Assembly (NCBI GenBank): GCA_002887195.1
Contig: PJAB01001957.1
Location: forward strand, 1 to 11,252
DNA length: 11,252 nt
Direction of reading: 5' to 3'
Origin: Chrysochromulina parva
Taxonomy: Eukaryota; Haptophyta; Prymnesiales; Chrysochromulinaceae
The first letter of the stretch is position 1, and each line of letters opens with the position of its first letter. The notes under the pieces are model-generated. The model did not search any database. It was not told where the DNA came from and saw nothing but the letters and a program-made list of their open reading frames with translations. Both the position numbers and the translations under genes were made by a program. This document shows positions 1 through 6,938 of the stretch, in pieces.

Positions 1-200
1 GGATTGGGGTAGTTTTCAATACAAGAAAAGGGAATTTTCAATACAAGATATCATTATATATCATCATATATCTTGATTATATCATTGTGTATCATGTGTA
101 TCATGATCATGTATCTCATAATGATATATGACGGGGAAAATTAAAATTTTGTCAAAATCTAAAAAGGAAATGCGAGCACTTGCCAAAAAGGGAAGGCCTT
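1..200. repeat. AT-rich edge with short direct repeats
   Basis: This stretch is strongly AT-rich, in contrast with the GC-rich remainder. A 14-bp word (TTTTCAATACAAGA) occurs at about 13-26 and 35-48. From about 47 to 130 the sequence is an irregular series of TATCAT/TATATC/ATGATCAT words, many self-complementary. No convincing coding sequence is visible. It may be intergenic DNA, a matrix-attachment-like AT island, or the end of a mobile or foreign segment; the sequence does not decide between these. Confidence 0.55.
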
Positions 201-220
201 TCAGACCTGGACCCTACAAC

Positions 221-497
221 CTAACGCTGAGACGATGGGCCACCCATCATGTCGGCCATGCTGCTGTACCCTGCATACCCGCCGATTGGAAAGCCGTTTG
301 CAAGTGGATCCACGTACCCCTGTATGCGTCGCAGCACACGGTCGTTCAACACCTTCAAGAAGTGCTCGAAGCACACGGTCGTTCAACACCTTCAAGAAGT
401 GCTCGATTAAGCGAGCAACTGCGCTGTACAGGCGGTCGGGCACGTCTCTTAACACCTCCGTCATCGCTAGAAGTCGATCCAAACTCGGGTGTGTCAT
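221..497 (-). pseudogene. Coding-like remnant broken by a 37-bp duplication
   Basis: Read on the minus strand from an ATG at 497-495, the translation is helical and protein-like (for example DRLLAMTEVLRDVPDRLYSA) up to about base 370. There a 37-bp tandem duplication (333-406) shifts the frame by one base. If one copy is ignored, the frame continues through a plausible tail with QGYVDPLANGFPIGGYAGYS and reaches a TAG at 223-221; with both copies present it turns into unstructured sequence. I therefore see an older reading frame disrupted by the duplication, or a duplication hidden by splicing. A possible splice acceptor (TTATCAG) lies just upstream at about 510-516 on this strand, so the segment could be a terminal exon. 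I do not recognise the family. Confidence 0.4.
333..406. repeat. Perfect 37-bp tandem duplication
   Basis: Bases 333-369 and 370-406 are identical and directly adjacent (both begin AGCACACGGTCG and end AAGTGCTCGA). The unit is not a multiple of three, so it shifts any frame passing through it. The lack of divergence points to a recent event or an assembly error. Confidence 0.95.
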
Positions 498-643
498 CAA
501 GTAAGTCCCCTGATAAGGGGCTATGTGTGACATTTCACACCACAACGTATTGGAAATTTCACAGTAAAACAAGAGAAAGTACAGTGAAAGTACAGTAAAG
601 CACGGCGCCGAATCGCGAGGATCTTGCAAAGGTCCTTGCGCAG
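498..643. other. Spacer with two small inverted repeats
   Basis: The spacer between the minus-strand remnant and the plus-strand unknown gene contains CCCC-TGATAA-GGGG at about 507-520 and GTGTGA-CATT-TCACAC at 525-540, both able to form short hairpins. An ACAGTRAA-type word recurs three times at about 551-600. A plus-strand GTAAGT at 501-506 and a GCAG at 640-643 directly before the ATG of the next gene could mark a 143-nt intron, but no upstream exon is convincing. Confidence 0.35.
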
Positions 644-1739
644 ATGCTGTACTCCTTCCTTCGCTTTCGCCACGCCGCCGACATTGCCTGGCTCGCCATG
701 CGCCTGTACGACTCGCGCGAGCCTGGCGACCTGACCACCGAGGCGCGCATTGGCTACACGATTGAGGCCGTCCTCTACTTCCAGCACCTTGGCGGCGGCA
801 TCATCATCGGGCCAGACCTCATTGCGCAGGAGGCGATGCCGGATGTGGCGATGCACGAGCGCGTCTTCCTCGTGTTCGACACGCTCATGGGCATGCCAGC
901 GCTGATGCTCGAGTCCATCACGATGAGCATCCCGCGCGCCGGCCAGATCCACGTCAAGAAGGCCACGGTGCACAGCGACATGCTCTGCAAGATCCTCAAC
1001 GCCGTCTTCCTCAACGAGTGGCCGCCGAACATGACCAAGGACGACCAGCTCGCCGCGGCGATCATGGGCATGTCCATGGAGCACGAGGATCGCTTCAAGG
1101 ACAAGGCGCCCGCCGGCTTTGAGGGCAATGCGGCGTGGCTCGTGTACAAGGCGCCGATGATGGTGCACGCCTTCATCTGCTGGGCCTTGACCGTGTACCT
1201 GGCGGAGATGCGCGACTTTGGCGACTGGACAGCTAGCAGCGGCAGCGGCGGCGATGGCATAGCTAACAAGTTGGACTCACTGGATCACCTCGTCACAATG
1301 AGCGAGCACAAGGACGACGCCGAGGAGGAGGAGGAGGAGGAGGATAGCGATTCAGATGAAGAGAGCAACGCCGACGACGACGACGACGACGATCATGGGC
1401 ATGTCCATGGAGCACGAGGATCGCTTCAAGGACAAGGCGCCCGCCGGCTTTGAGGGCAATGCGGCGTGGCTCGTGTACGAGGCGCCGATGATGGTGCACG
1501 CCTTCATCTGCTGGGCCTTGACCGTGTACCTGGCGGAGATGCGCGACTTTGGCGACTGGCCGGCCGTCCAGGAGTACTTCAAGGCCTTCATCGTCGACTG
1601 CTCGTCGCCGTTCTGCTTCTCCGCAGGCGCGCCCTACTTCCCGATCCGCGACAAGGTCATGCAGGTGCAAGCACGAAGCTGTCGGATCAGACTCTGCCAC
1701 GAAAAGCACAGGACCGCAAGGAAAGCCCTCGAAGCTTGA
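644..1739 (+). CDS. Unrecognised protein, frame interrupted by a duplication
   Basis: I do not recognise this protein. From ATG 644 a frame runs to base 1228 with natural-looking, partly hydrophobic helical sequence (LARHAADIAW-like start, IGYTIEAVLYFQHLGGG, HERVFLVFDTLMGMPALML). It then enters an acidic low-complexity stretch (a run of Glu, then Ser/Asp, then a run of Asp) and stops at 1453. A second frame, open from 1356, carries a 170-bp copy of the preceding segment (1390-1559) and then a different, protein-like tail (about 1560-1664, WPAVQEYFKAFIVDCSS), ending in TGA at 1739. Dropping the 331-bp offset joins base 1228 to base 1560 in one frame of 254 residues, which is probably the original gene. 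Either the copy is spliced out, or the gene is broken, or the duplication is an assembly artefact. GCAG|GTGCAA at 1661-1670 is a possible donor site, so the true 3' end may differ. The 5' end is also uncertain, since the open frame extends back to about 599. Confidence 0.5.
1059..1559. repeat. 170-bp direct repeat around a 161-bp insert
   Basis: Bases 1059-1228 and 1390-1559 match at all but one position (AAG at the first copy, GAG at the second, a Lys/Glu change). The offset is 331 bp, which is one base off a multiple of three, so the copies lie in different reading frames. The 161 bases between them have no counterpart elsewhere in the window. Confidence 0.95.
1322..1391. repeat. GAG/GAC trinucleotide microsatellites
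   Basis: A run of GAG triplets (about 1322-1343) is followed by a mixed Ser/Asp/Glu-coding stretch and a run of GAC triplets (about 1372-1391). In the frame of the gene starting at 644 they encode Glu and Asp homopolymers. They end exactly where the second copy of the 170-bp repeat begins, which suggests slippage-prone filler at the duplication junction. Confidence 0.85.
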
Positions 1740-1760
1740 ACATGCTCCCCGAAAAACCTC

Positions 1761-1820
1761 GTCTCCCCCCCTTCCCCCCCATGTACCGGTACATGTCTTT
1801 ACCGGTGTCTTTTTACCGGT
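1761..1820. promoter_or_regulatory. C-tracts, 16-bp palindrome and three ACCGGT boxes
   Basis: Upstream of the PX gene lie two C-runs (1765-1780), then the perfect palindrome CATGTACCGGTACATG (1780-1795). Its core ACCGGT (1785-1790) recurs at 1801-1806 and 1815-1820, the latter two preceded by T-runs. The cluster lies about 100-140 bp before the ATG, where a promoter or 5' UTR element would be expected. Binding is inferred only from symmetry and repetition; I cannot name a factor. Confidence 0.4.
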
Positions 1821-1923
1821 ACAGAACAATTTCTGCCGATTCGTCAATCTTTTGATCCACATGGACACGAAGGGGGACGAAGGAAGCGTCGACGAGGTGA
1901 GGACGAGTGTTGGGCGATGAGTT

Positions 1924-3359
1924 ATGGAGTCCTCACCATTTGCAATGATCACCCAGGTGCTCAAGAGCATCGGTGCTCAGGATTCATCACCTCCTCCTCC
2001 TCCTCAGCCGCCTCCTCCACCTCCTTTGGCCGGTGCGGATGCCTCGTTGAGGGTGCCGCCGCCGCTCCTTGCCGCCGTGGAGAGCGCCCGCATCGTGGAC
2101 GAGCATGGTCCATCGCCACACCTCGAGTACCGGGTTGAGTGCCGCCTAGGCGAGCAGCGCTGGTACACGTGGCGCCGTTTCCGTGAGTTCGCCTCGCTGC
2201 GTGAAGTTCTCAAGCAGCATGTGGGCGGCACGGCGAAGGCGCAGCTGCCCGCAAAAGGGTACGTGCGCCACGCCACGTCGGACACCGTAGCGTGCGAGCG
2301 AATGGAGGGGCTCAGCAAATGGCTCCAGGGCGTGCTCTCCGAGTCTGCCGCCCTCGGCGAACCCGCGCTTCTCGTCTTCCTCGGGCTGGCTTCGCTCGAG
2401 TCAAAGGCGGCGGTGCAACACCGGCGGCAGCCGCTTCACGTGCGCGCGATCGACGCCCCGGCTGCGGAGAGCGGCGACGTGGTGCTCTTCCGCACGCGTG
2501 CGACGGTGCCCGCTCTGCAGCGCGCGGTCACGGGCTCGGCGTGGGACCATGTGGGTGTCCTCATCTTCCCACTCCCTTGATTGCCTCTGATTGCCTCTGA
2601 TTGCCTCTGATGACCTCTGATTGCGTCCCTCATCAGGTGGGTGTCCTCATCTTCCGCGACGCGCAGAAGCGCGTGTGCCGCGCCGCCGACCGCGGCCCCG
2701 ACGGCGACAGCGGCGTGATCGAGTGCGACATGTCGGGCACGCGCTTCTATCGGCTCTCGTCATATGAAGCGCTCTGGCACAAGCAGTACGACGAAATCGC
2801 GATTCGTCAGCTCCGTTGGGATGGCCGCGGCACCGACGACACCATCCGGATACTTGACGCCTGGGTGCGCGCCGTACTGGGCACATCGTATCTGCTCACT
2901 GTGGGCAAGATCAAGGCGCATCACAAGAGGCAAGCGGCCGGTGCCAGCCGCGCCGAGGGACCGCCTGCGGGAGGCAGAGACGGGAGCAGGCCCAAGTCCG
3001 GCCTCTCGAGCGATGTACTCACCAGGCTGATGAGTGCGAGCGTCAGTCCGGATTTGATCAGCCCCCAGCGCCGACCTGACGCGCCCGGGGACCAACCCGC
3101 ACCCTCCGCCGCCAACAGTGCGCTCGCCTCCTCCACGGATGGAGGCTTCTTTTGCTCCGAGCTTGTCGCGCATGCCTACCAAGCTCTGGGCGTCCTTGAT
3201 GCCGAATGCCTGGCGTGCGGATTCTGGCCAGTCGACTTTGGAGAGGCCGCTACCAAGGGGCTCCCTCTTACGCGTGGCGTGGAGCTTGGCGAAGAGGTAC
3301 CCATTGACTTCCTCACCCCAGGCGTAGAAACGCTCGTGGGCCGCGCGTGGACTCAATAA
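1924..3359 (+). CDS. PX domain fused to permuted papain-fold hydrolase
   Basis: The gene has two exons, 1924-2550 and 2637-3359, giving 449 residues. Residues 21-35 are Pro-rich. Residues 54-156 form a PX (Phox homology) domain, recognised from the strand pattern YRVECRLGEQRWYTWRRF, the basic RRFREF motif (84-89) typical of phosphoinositide binding, a Pro-containing LPAKG loop, and the closing helices (MEGLSKWLQGVL). PX domains usually bind PI3P on endosomal membranes. Residues about 176-300 and 378-435 match the permuted papain-fold group that includes YiiX/YebB and some NlpC/P60-like proteins: SGDVVLFR, then WDHVGVLIF with a His (209), and after a long basic, Pro/Ser-rich insertion (about 305-375), FFCSELVAHAYQ with a Cys (382) as likely nucleophile. 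Members act as peptidases, amidases or lipid acyl hydrolases. I infer a membrane-recruited hydrolase. Splicing is needed to join WDH to VGVLIFRD; without it the frame ends at a TGA in the intron. AATAAA overlaps the stop codon. The start at 1924 has G at -3 and +4; Met8 is an alternative. Confidence 0.85.
2551..2636 (+). other. 86-nt GT-AG intron of the PX gene
   Basis: The intron begins GTGGGT and ends CATCAG. It falls between codons, directly after the His codon of the WDH motif. Its first 19 bases (2551-2569, GTGGGTGTCCTCATCTTCC) are identical to the first 19 bases of exon 2 (2637-2655). The middle holds a short tandem repeat. Removal restores an uninterrupted family-typical motif, which is strong evidence for splicing here. 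Confidence 0.88.
2577..2626. repeat. 10-bp tandem repeat inside the PX intron
   Basis: The unit TTGCCTCTGA occurs at 2581, 2591 and 2601, with a variant TGACCTCTGA at 2611 and a partial TTGCGTCC at 2621. Each unit carries a TGA. The repeat makes up over half of the intron. Confidence 0.9.
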
Positions 3360-3487
3360 AACGAGCGGGGCCGATAGCCCAGATCCAGGCAGGTGGAGTG
3401 AACACGTACGTATAGGATCGAGAGGTTTCGAGCGGAGGAGCTCATTGTACGCGCGTTTGTAAAATTAGATCCCATACGTGTGCGAAT

Positions 3488-3904
3488 CTATGTTCCCTTG
3501 CGCGTCTCTGGTTCGTCCATGCTCGCCAGCATGCCCCGCAGATGAAGCGACATGACGGCTGCACGAAGGCCGACGAGCTGCGTGCGCCAACGCGCAGCGT
3601 CGGCGTCGGCCGTGCGCTCATGCGGCACTCGGTCGGGCGTCTGCTCTATCTCGGTGCTCAGGTTGGCGTGTGCTTCCTTGAGCGAGCGGACGAAAGCGTC
3701 CGAGCAGGAGTTCAGATTCTCCACGTTCGCGCACGTGTCAGAGGAGAGGTGCCTCATCGCGGCAGCGGCAGCTTCGATCGCGCGCGGCAGGCTCTGCGAC
3801 GACGAAGGATGCACGCATGTGAGGATGATTGCATCGGAGCTGGGCTGGCACGCAATGTGGCGGAGGCCTGCGACGCGGGTGGGCCTTACCGCATCGGCCG
3901 ACAT
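3488..3904 (-). CDS. Small helical protein, possibly Mediator subunit 11-like
   Basis: The proposed gene has two exons on the minus strand: 3904-3890 (Met-Ser-Ala-Asp-Ala) and 3793-3488, giving 106 residues. The 96-nt intron (3889-3794) starts GTAAGG and ends CGCAG. As 96 is divisible by three, an unspliced 138-residue form is also open, but the intron part reads like non-coding sequence. The spliced product is almost all helix: IEAAAAAMRHLSSD, then SDAFVRSLKEAHANLSTEI, a PHE-containing turn, and QLVGLRAAVMSLHLRGMLA. The order of two helices, a Pro-rich turn and a last helix, with an F...L..A...L...I pattern, and the size near 110-120 residues, resemble MED11 of the Mediator head module. This is a judgement by eye, so the identity is weak while the coding call is moderate. 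The gene is convergent with the PX gene (128 bp between stops) and divergent from the GH31 gene (220 bp between starts). Confidence 0.5.
   Translation of the reverse strand: MSADAVRPTRVAGLRHIACQPSSDAIILTCVHPSSSQSLPRAIEAAAAAMRHLSSDTCANVENLNSCSDAFVRSLKEAHANLSTEIEQTPDRVPHERTADADAARWRTQLVGLRAAVMSLHLRGMLASMDEPETRKGT
3794..3889 (-). other. Probable 96-nt GT-AG intron in the small gene
   Basis: On the minus strand the donor is GCG|GTAAGG and the acceptor TCGTCGCAG|AGCC. Both exon joins keep the frame (phase 0). The support is the good donor site, the Pro/Cys-rich, unstructured translation of the intron, and a compact helical product after removal. Confidence 0.5.
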
Positions 3905-4124
3905 AACTACGTTGCGGACTCGTCTTCACACAAAGAGTCGTGAAAAAATTCCCGAAATAGGTCTCCGCACGGGCCGTCTTCACAGTGTGTCTTCAGATGT
4001 GGTTTCAGTATGGCTTGACGAAATTTCGTCATACACGGATACAGGGAGGGACAACTCCGTCCGCGAAGGGCCCTGGCGCAGGCACAAGAGCGAGAGGTCG
4101 CTCCGTGGGGTGGCATCTGGGAAC
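3905..4124. promoter_or_regulatory. Shared promoter region between divergent genes
   Basis: The 220 bases between the small minus-strand gene and the GH31 gene must contain both promoters and 5' leaders. They hold a perfect 16-bp palindrome, TGACGAAATTTCGTCA (4016-4031), whose half-sites TGACG/CGTCA resemble bZIP-type core sites. GTCTTCACA occurs at 3922-3930 and 3976-3984, with a variant GTCTTCAGA at 3989-3997. No clear TATA box is visible. Confidence 0.5.
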
Positions 4125-6884
4125 ATGGCAATCAGCGGGCCTATTCTCATCACCCTCGCTGCAGCCGCCGCATCCGCCGACTACAACATCACCGTCAGTA
4201 GTTGGTGCGATAACAGTATTCGAGTTCGAGTGGCGCCGGCCGCACTTTCCTCGTCCAATCAAGCCACGCAGCGCGAGCTGCACCGTGTGCTCGAGAAGCA
4301 GGGCCTAGCCGAAGTGCCGTCGGCGCTTTTGAAGGGCTGCAACAAATTCCCGCCCGAAGTTCACGGTAACATCCATTTGAGTCCAGGTGAAAAAGTCACC
4401 CACGGTAACTTGGGGGTCTTCCATGCATTCAACGGCTCCATCATCTTCACCACTGTCGACAGTGGCGCGGTGCTCTTCTCGGCGCTGCCGGCGCTCGGTC
4501 CCACGCCGGTGCCATCGGCGGTCGAGTACGATGCTCACGGTGCCGCGGTGCCGTGTGGCGCGAAATCGGATTGGATCCTCATCAACGGAACCGACATCGT
4601 GGGCAGCCGCGAGGGGGGCGCGCAGGACCTCCGCTCGGGCGAACCACACACGACCGGCGTGGCGCTCAACGCGCACCCGATCGACGGCAACGGCCATCTG
4701 CTCGCGAGCGTGAGCCTCTCCTTCCGATATGCGGCCGGGTACACGCCGGGTCCAGGCAAGACAGTTGAGGCGAGCACGGCTCGTGCTGTCCTCGTCGACG
4801 CGCTTGACAGCACCGTGGTGATCGCGAAGCTGTGGGAGAGTGGGCCGCTCGACAATGTGTCGTATGATCACTTTTCGGGCTACTCTGCACCGGTGACCGC
4901 GCAGCTCACGGGGCTGCGCATTGCGCACGGCCGCTCGCTGCGCATCGCGCTGCTCTTCGACAACCACGACCGCAACCTGAACATGCCGATCTCGTCGATC
5001 TCGGTCAATCTTACCTGGAGCGACAAGATGCAGCCGACGCCCTTTGCGCCTTCGGACATGTCCGACGGCTTCATCGCGGCCAATCTCACTCTCAAGGCCG
5101 GCGACCCGCATGAGCGGATCTATGGGCTCGGTCAGGGGGAATGGACGAGTGAGGGAGGATGTCCTTCGGGTGAGCAGAGGGTGGTGCCCTTGCTGCGAAA
5201 CGGTCAGAGCCTCCTGCTGCAGCAGCGCAAATTTCACGTGACCATCCCGTTTGTGTACAGCAGCGCTCGCTATGGTTTCCTATTCAACATGCCGGGGTAC
5301 GGAAGCGTCGCCGTGGGCGCCCTCGGCACGGGCGGCATGGAGTGGAAGGCAGAGGCAACAGCACACGGACTCGACTTTTGGGTGAGCGCAGCCCCGGCAG
5401 CCTCGGAAGAAGGGAGCTCGGAGGCGGCATCGAAGGCAAAGGCGAAGGCGGCGGCGATGGCGGCGCCAACGACGGTGACGACGGTGGTTGAGGGTGCCGA
5501 CGGGAGGCAGCCCTCAAGCACCCGCGTGCATGCCACGGCTCCCTCGACGGTGGCGGAGGCGATTTATGAGCAGTATGCGGACGCGACGGGCCACTCGCCT
5601 CCACTGCGCGAGAACGCGATGCTCTTCTGGCAGTCGCGCAACCGTTACAAGTCGTCCCAGATTGCCATGTCGATCGCGGACAAGTACGCGGCCCTCGATC
5701 TGCCGGTGGGCGTGCTCGTGATCGACTACAAGAATCAGATCAACGACGGCGACTTCAAGCCAGATCCTTCTTGCTTCCCCTCGGTGGCCAACCTGAGTGC
5801 ATACGTGGCGAAGACTCTGAGAGGAGCGTCGACCGTCTTCTCGTTCTGGCCCGAGGTGCTCCAAGGTGCCGCTGAGGCTCCAACGTTGGACGCGGCGGGC
5901 TGCTTAATCAACTCCGACCTGGGCGGCCGCGCCATCGACACAACGCCCGCCTCGTGCCGGGAGCTCATCTGGAGGCAATTCCTCAAGCCACGGTACTACG
6001 ACCAGGGCGTCACGGCGTACTGGCTTGACGAAACCGACGGCGAGGGCACGGGCATCGGCGACGGTGACCACGGGTATGACACGTCGTATGGGCCCGCACG
6101 CGTCTACTCGCAGCTCTGGGTCAACTCGTGGCTCCAAACTTTTGGAGAGCCTGTCGCTCTCCTCGGCCACGAACCTCCACTGCTGCTGACGCGTGGCGTG
6201 TGGGCCGGTGGGCAGCGTCATGGCGTCGTCCTCTGGTCGTCGGATATTTGGTCCTCGTTTGAGCAGCTCGCCTCGCAGGTGCCGCAGGGCATACACGCCT
6301 CGCTCAGCGGCATCCCCTGGTGGACTACGGATGTGGGTGGTTACGGCTGCGGTATGGCACCGTCCCTCGAGAGCCCGTACATGCGCGAGCTGATAGTGCG
6401 CTGGTACGAGTTTGGGCTCTTCTGCCCTGTCTTCCGCACCCACGGCTGCCGCGACGGCCCGTCCGAACCGGACGAAGGCACGTGCCACCCCGCACAGGGC
6501 TCCTGCGGCTTTAACGAGGTGTGGTCGTACGGCGATCAAGTGCAGCCCCTCCTCGAAAAGTTCGTACGCGTGCGCAAGGACGTCATGGTGGACTACATCA
6601 AAGAGCTCGACGCCAACGTCACTGCGCGCGGGGTGCCGACCATGCGGCCGCTCTGGTGGGAGTTTAACGACCCAGCCGTGGCCGATGTGAATGACCAATA
6701 CTTGCTCGGGTCGCGTCTGCTTGTGGCACCTGTCACCGTGCAGAATGCCACGTCGCGTGTCGTCATCTTCCCCAAAGGCGCCACGTGGACCTCCTTTTGG
6801 GATTCGTCGAAACAGGTCGAAGGCGGGCAGACGCTAACGGTCGACGCCCCACTCGGCACACCCGCCGTCTTTTGGCGCACGTGA
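4125..6884 (+). CDS. Secreted GH31 alpha-glycosidase, XylS-like
   Basis: This intronless gene encodes 919 residues. I chose ATG 4125 because it has a strong context (A at -3, G at +4) and begins a signal peptide: a hydrophobic core and an ASA|DY cleavage site near residue 18. The same frame is open further upstream to 3552, but that part lies antisense to the small gene. Residues about 19-420 are the beta-rich N-terminal domain (NSIRVRVAPA, ERIYGLGQGEW). The catalytic barrel starts near 499 (MLFWQSRNRYKS, VLVIDY) and has YWLDETDGE with nucleophile Asp635, LWSSDIWSSF with acid/base Asp707, GIPWWTTDVGGYG (about 729-741) and FRTHG (771). The C-terminal part has RPLWWEF and LLGSRLLVAPV. These motifs fit glycoside hydrolase family 31, nearest the XylS-like group, which hydrolyses alpha-xylosides or alpha-glucosides; the substrate cannot be read from sequence. 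An Ala/Ser/Lys-rich insert (about 422-468) separates the domains. Nine N-glycosylation sequons support passage through the secretory pathway. The last 18 codons lie in a tandem duplication, and the stop may be secondary. Confidence 0.92.
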   Translation: MAISGPILITLAAAAASADYNITVSSWCDNSIRVRVAPAALSSSNQATQRELHRVLEKQGLAEVPSALLKGCNKFPPEVHGNIHLSPGEKVTHGNLGVFHAFNGSIIFTTVDSGAVLFSALPALGPTPVPSAVEYDAHGAAVPCGAKSDWILINGTDIVGSREGGAQDLRSGEPHTTGVALNAHPIDGNGHLLASVSLSFRYAAGYTPGPGKTVEASTARAVLVDALDSTVVIAKLWESGPLDNVSYDHFSGYSAPVTAQLTGLRIAHGRSLRIALLFDNHDRNLNMPISSISVNLTWSDKMQPTPFAPSDMSDGFIAANLTLKAGDPHERIYGLGQGEWTSEGGCPSGEQRVVPLLRNGQSLLLQQRKFHVTIPFVYSSARYGFLFNMPGYGSVAVGALGTGGMEWKAEATAHGLDFWVSAAPAASEEGSSEAASKAKAKAAAMAAPTTVTTVVEGADGRQPSSTRVHATAPSTVAEAIYEQYADATGHSPPLRENAMLFWQSRNRYKSSQIAMSIADKYAALDLPVGVLVIDYKNQINDGDFKPDPSCFPSVANLSAYVAKTLRGASTVFSFWPEVLQGAAEAPTLDAAGCLINSDLGGRAIDTTPASCRELIWRQFLKPRYYDQGVTAYWLDETDGEGTGIGDGDHGYDTSYGPARVYSQLWVNSWLQTFGEPVALLGHEPPLLLTRGVWAGGQRHGVVLWSSDIWSSFEQLASQVPQGIHASLSGIPWWTTDVGGYGCGMAPSLESPYMRELIVRWYEFGLFCPVFRTHGCRDGPSEPDEGTCHPAQGSCGFNEVWSYGDQVQPLLEKFVRVRKDVMVDYIKELDANVTARGVPTMRPLWWEFNDPAVADVNDQYLLGSRLLVAPVTVQNATSRVVIFPKGATWTSFWDSSKQVEGGQTLTVDAPLGTPAVFWRT

Positions 6885-6938
6885 ACGCTAACGGTCGACG
6901 CCCCACTCGGCACATTCGCCGTCTACTGGCGCACGGGA
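6831..6938. repeat. 54-bp tandem duplication across the GH31 stop codon
   Basis: Bases 6831-6884 and 6885-6938 are adjacent copies with a few differences. The unit is in frame (18 codons). The first copy ends ACG TGA, the second ACG GGA, so one base makes the stop. The second copy reads VDAPLGTFAVYWRTGEL against VDAPLGTPAVFWRT in the first. Confidence 0.93.

Noticed and set aside
501..643. Plus-strand intron GTAAGT to GCAG before the unknown gene
   Set aside because: The donor is good, but the upstream plus-strand sequence gives no convincing exon; the minus strand looks like the coding side there.
521..1269. Long minus-strand frames opposite the unknown plus gene
   Set aside because: They are His/Arg/Val-rich translations typical of the complement of GC-rich coding sequence, and they end within the spacer; the plus-strand translation looks far more protein-like.
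3552..4124. N-terminal extension of the GH31 frame by 191 codons
   Set aside because: The upstream part lies antisense to the small minus-strand gene, lacks any domain-like sequence, and the ATG at 4125 starts a proper signal peptide in a strong context.
4305..5237. 310-codon minus-strand frame opposite the GH31 gene
   Set aside because: It is Arg/Val/His-rich shadow sequence opposite a gene with clear family motifs on the plus strand.
5904..6698. 264-codon minus-strand frame opposite the GH31 catalytic core
   Set aside because: It is complementary to the conserved GH31 motifs and has no recognisable features of its own.
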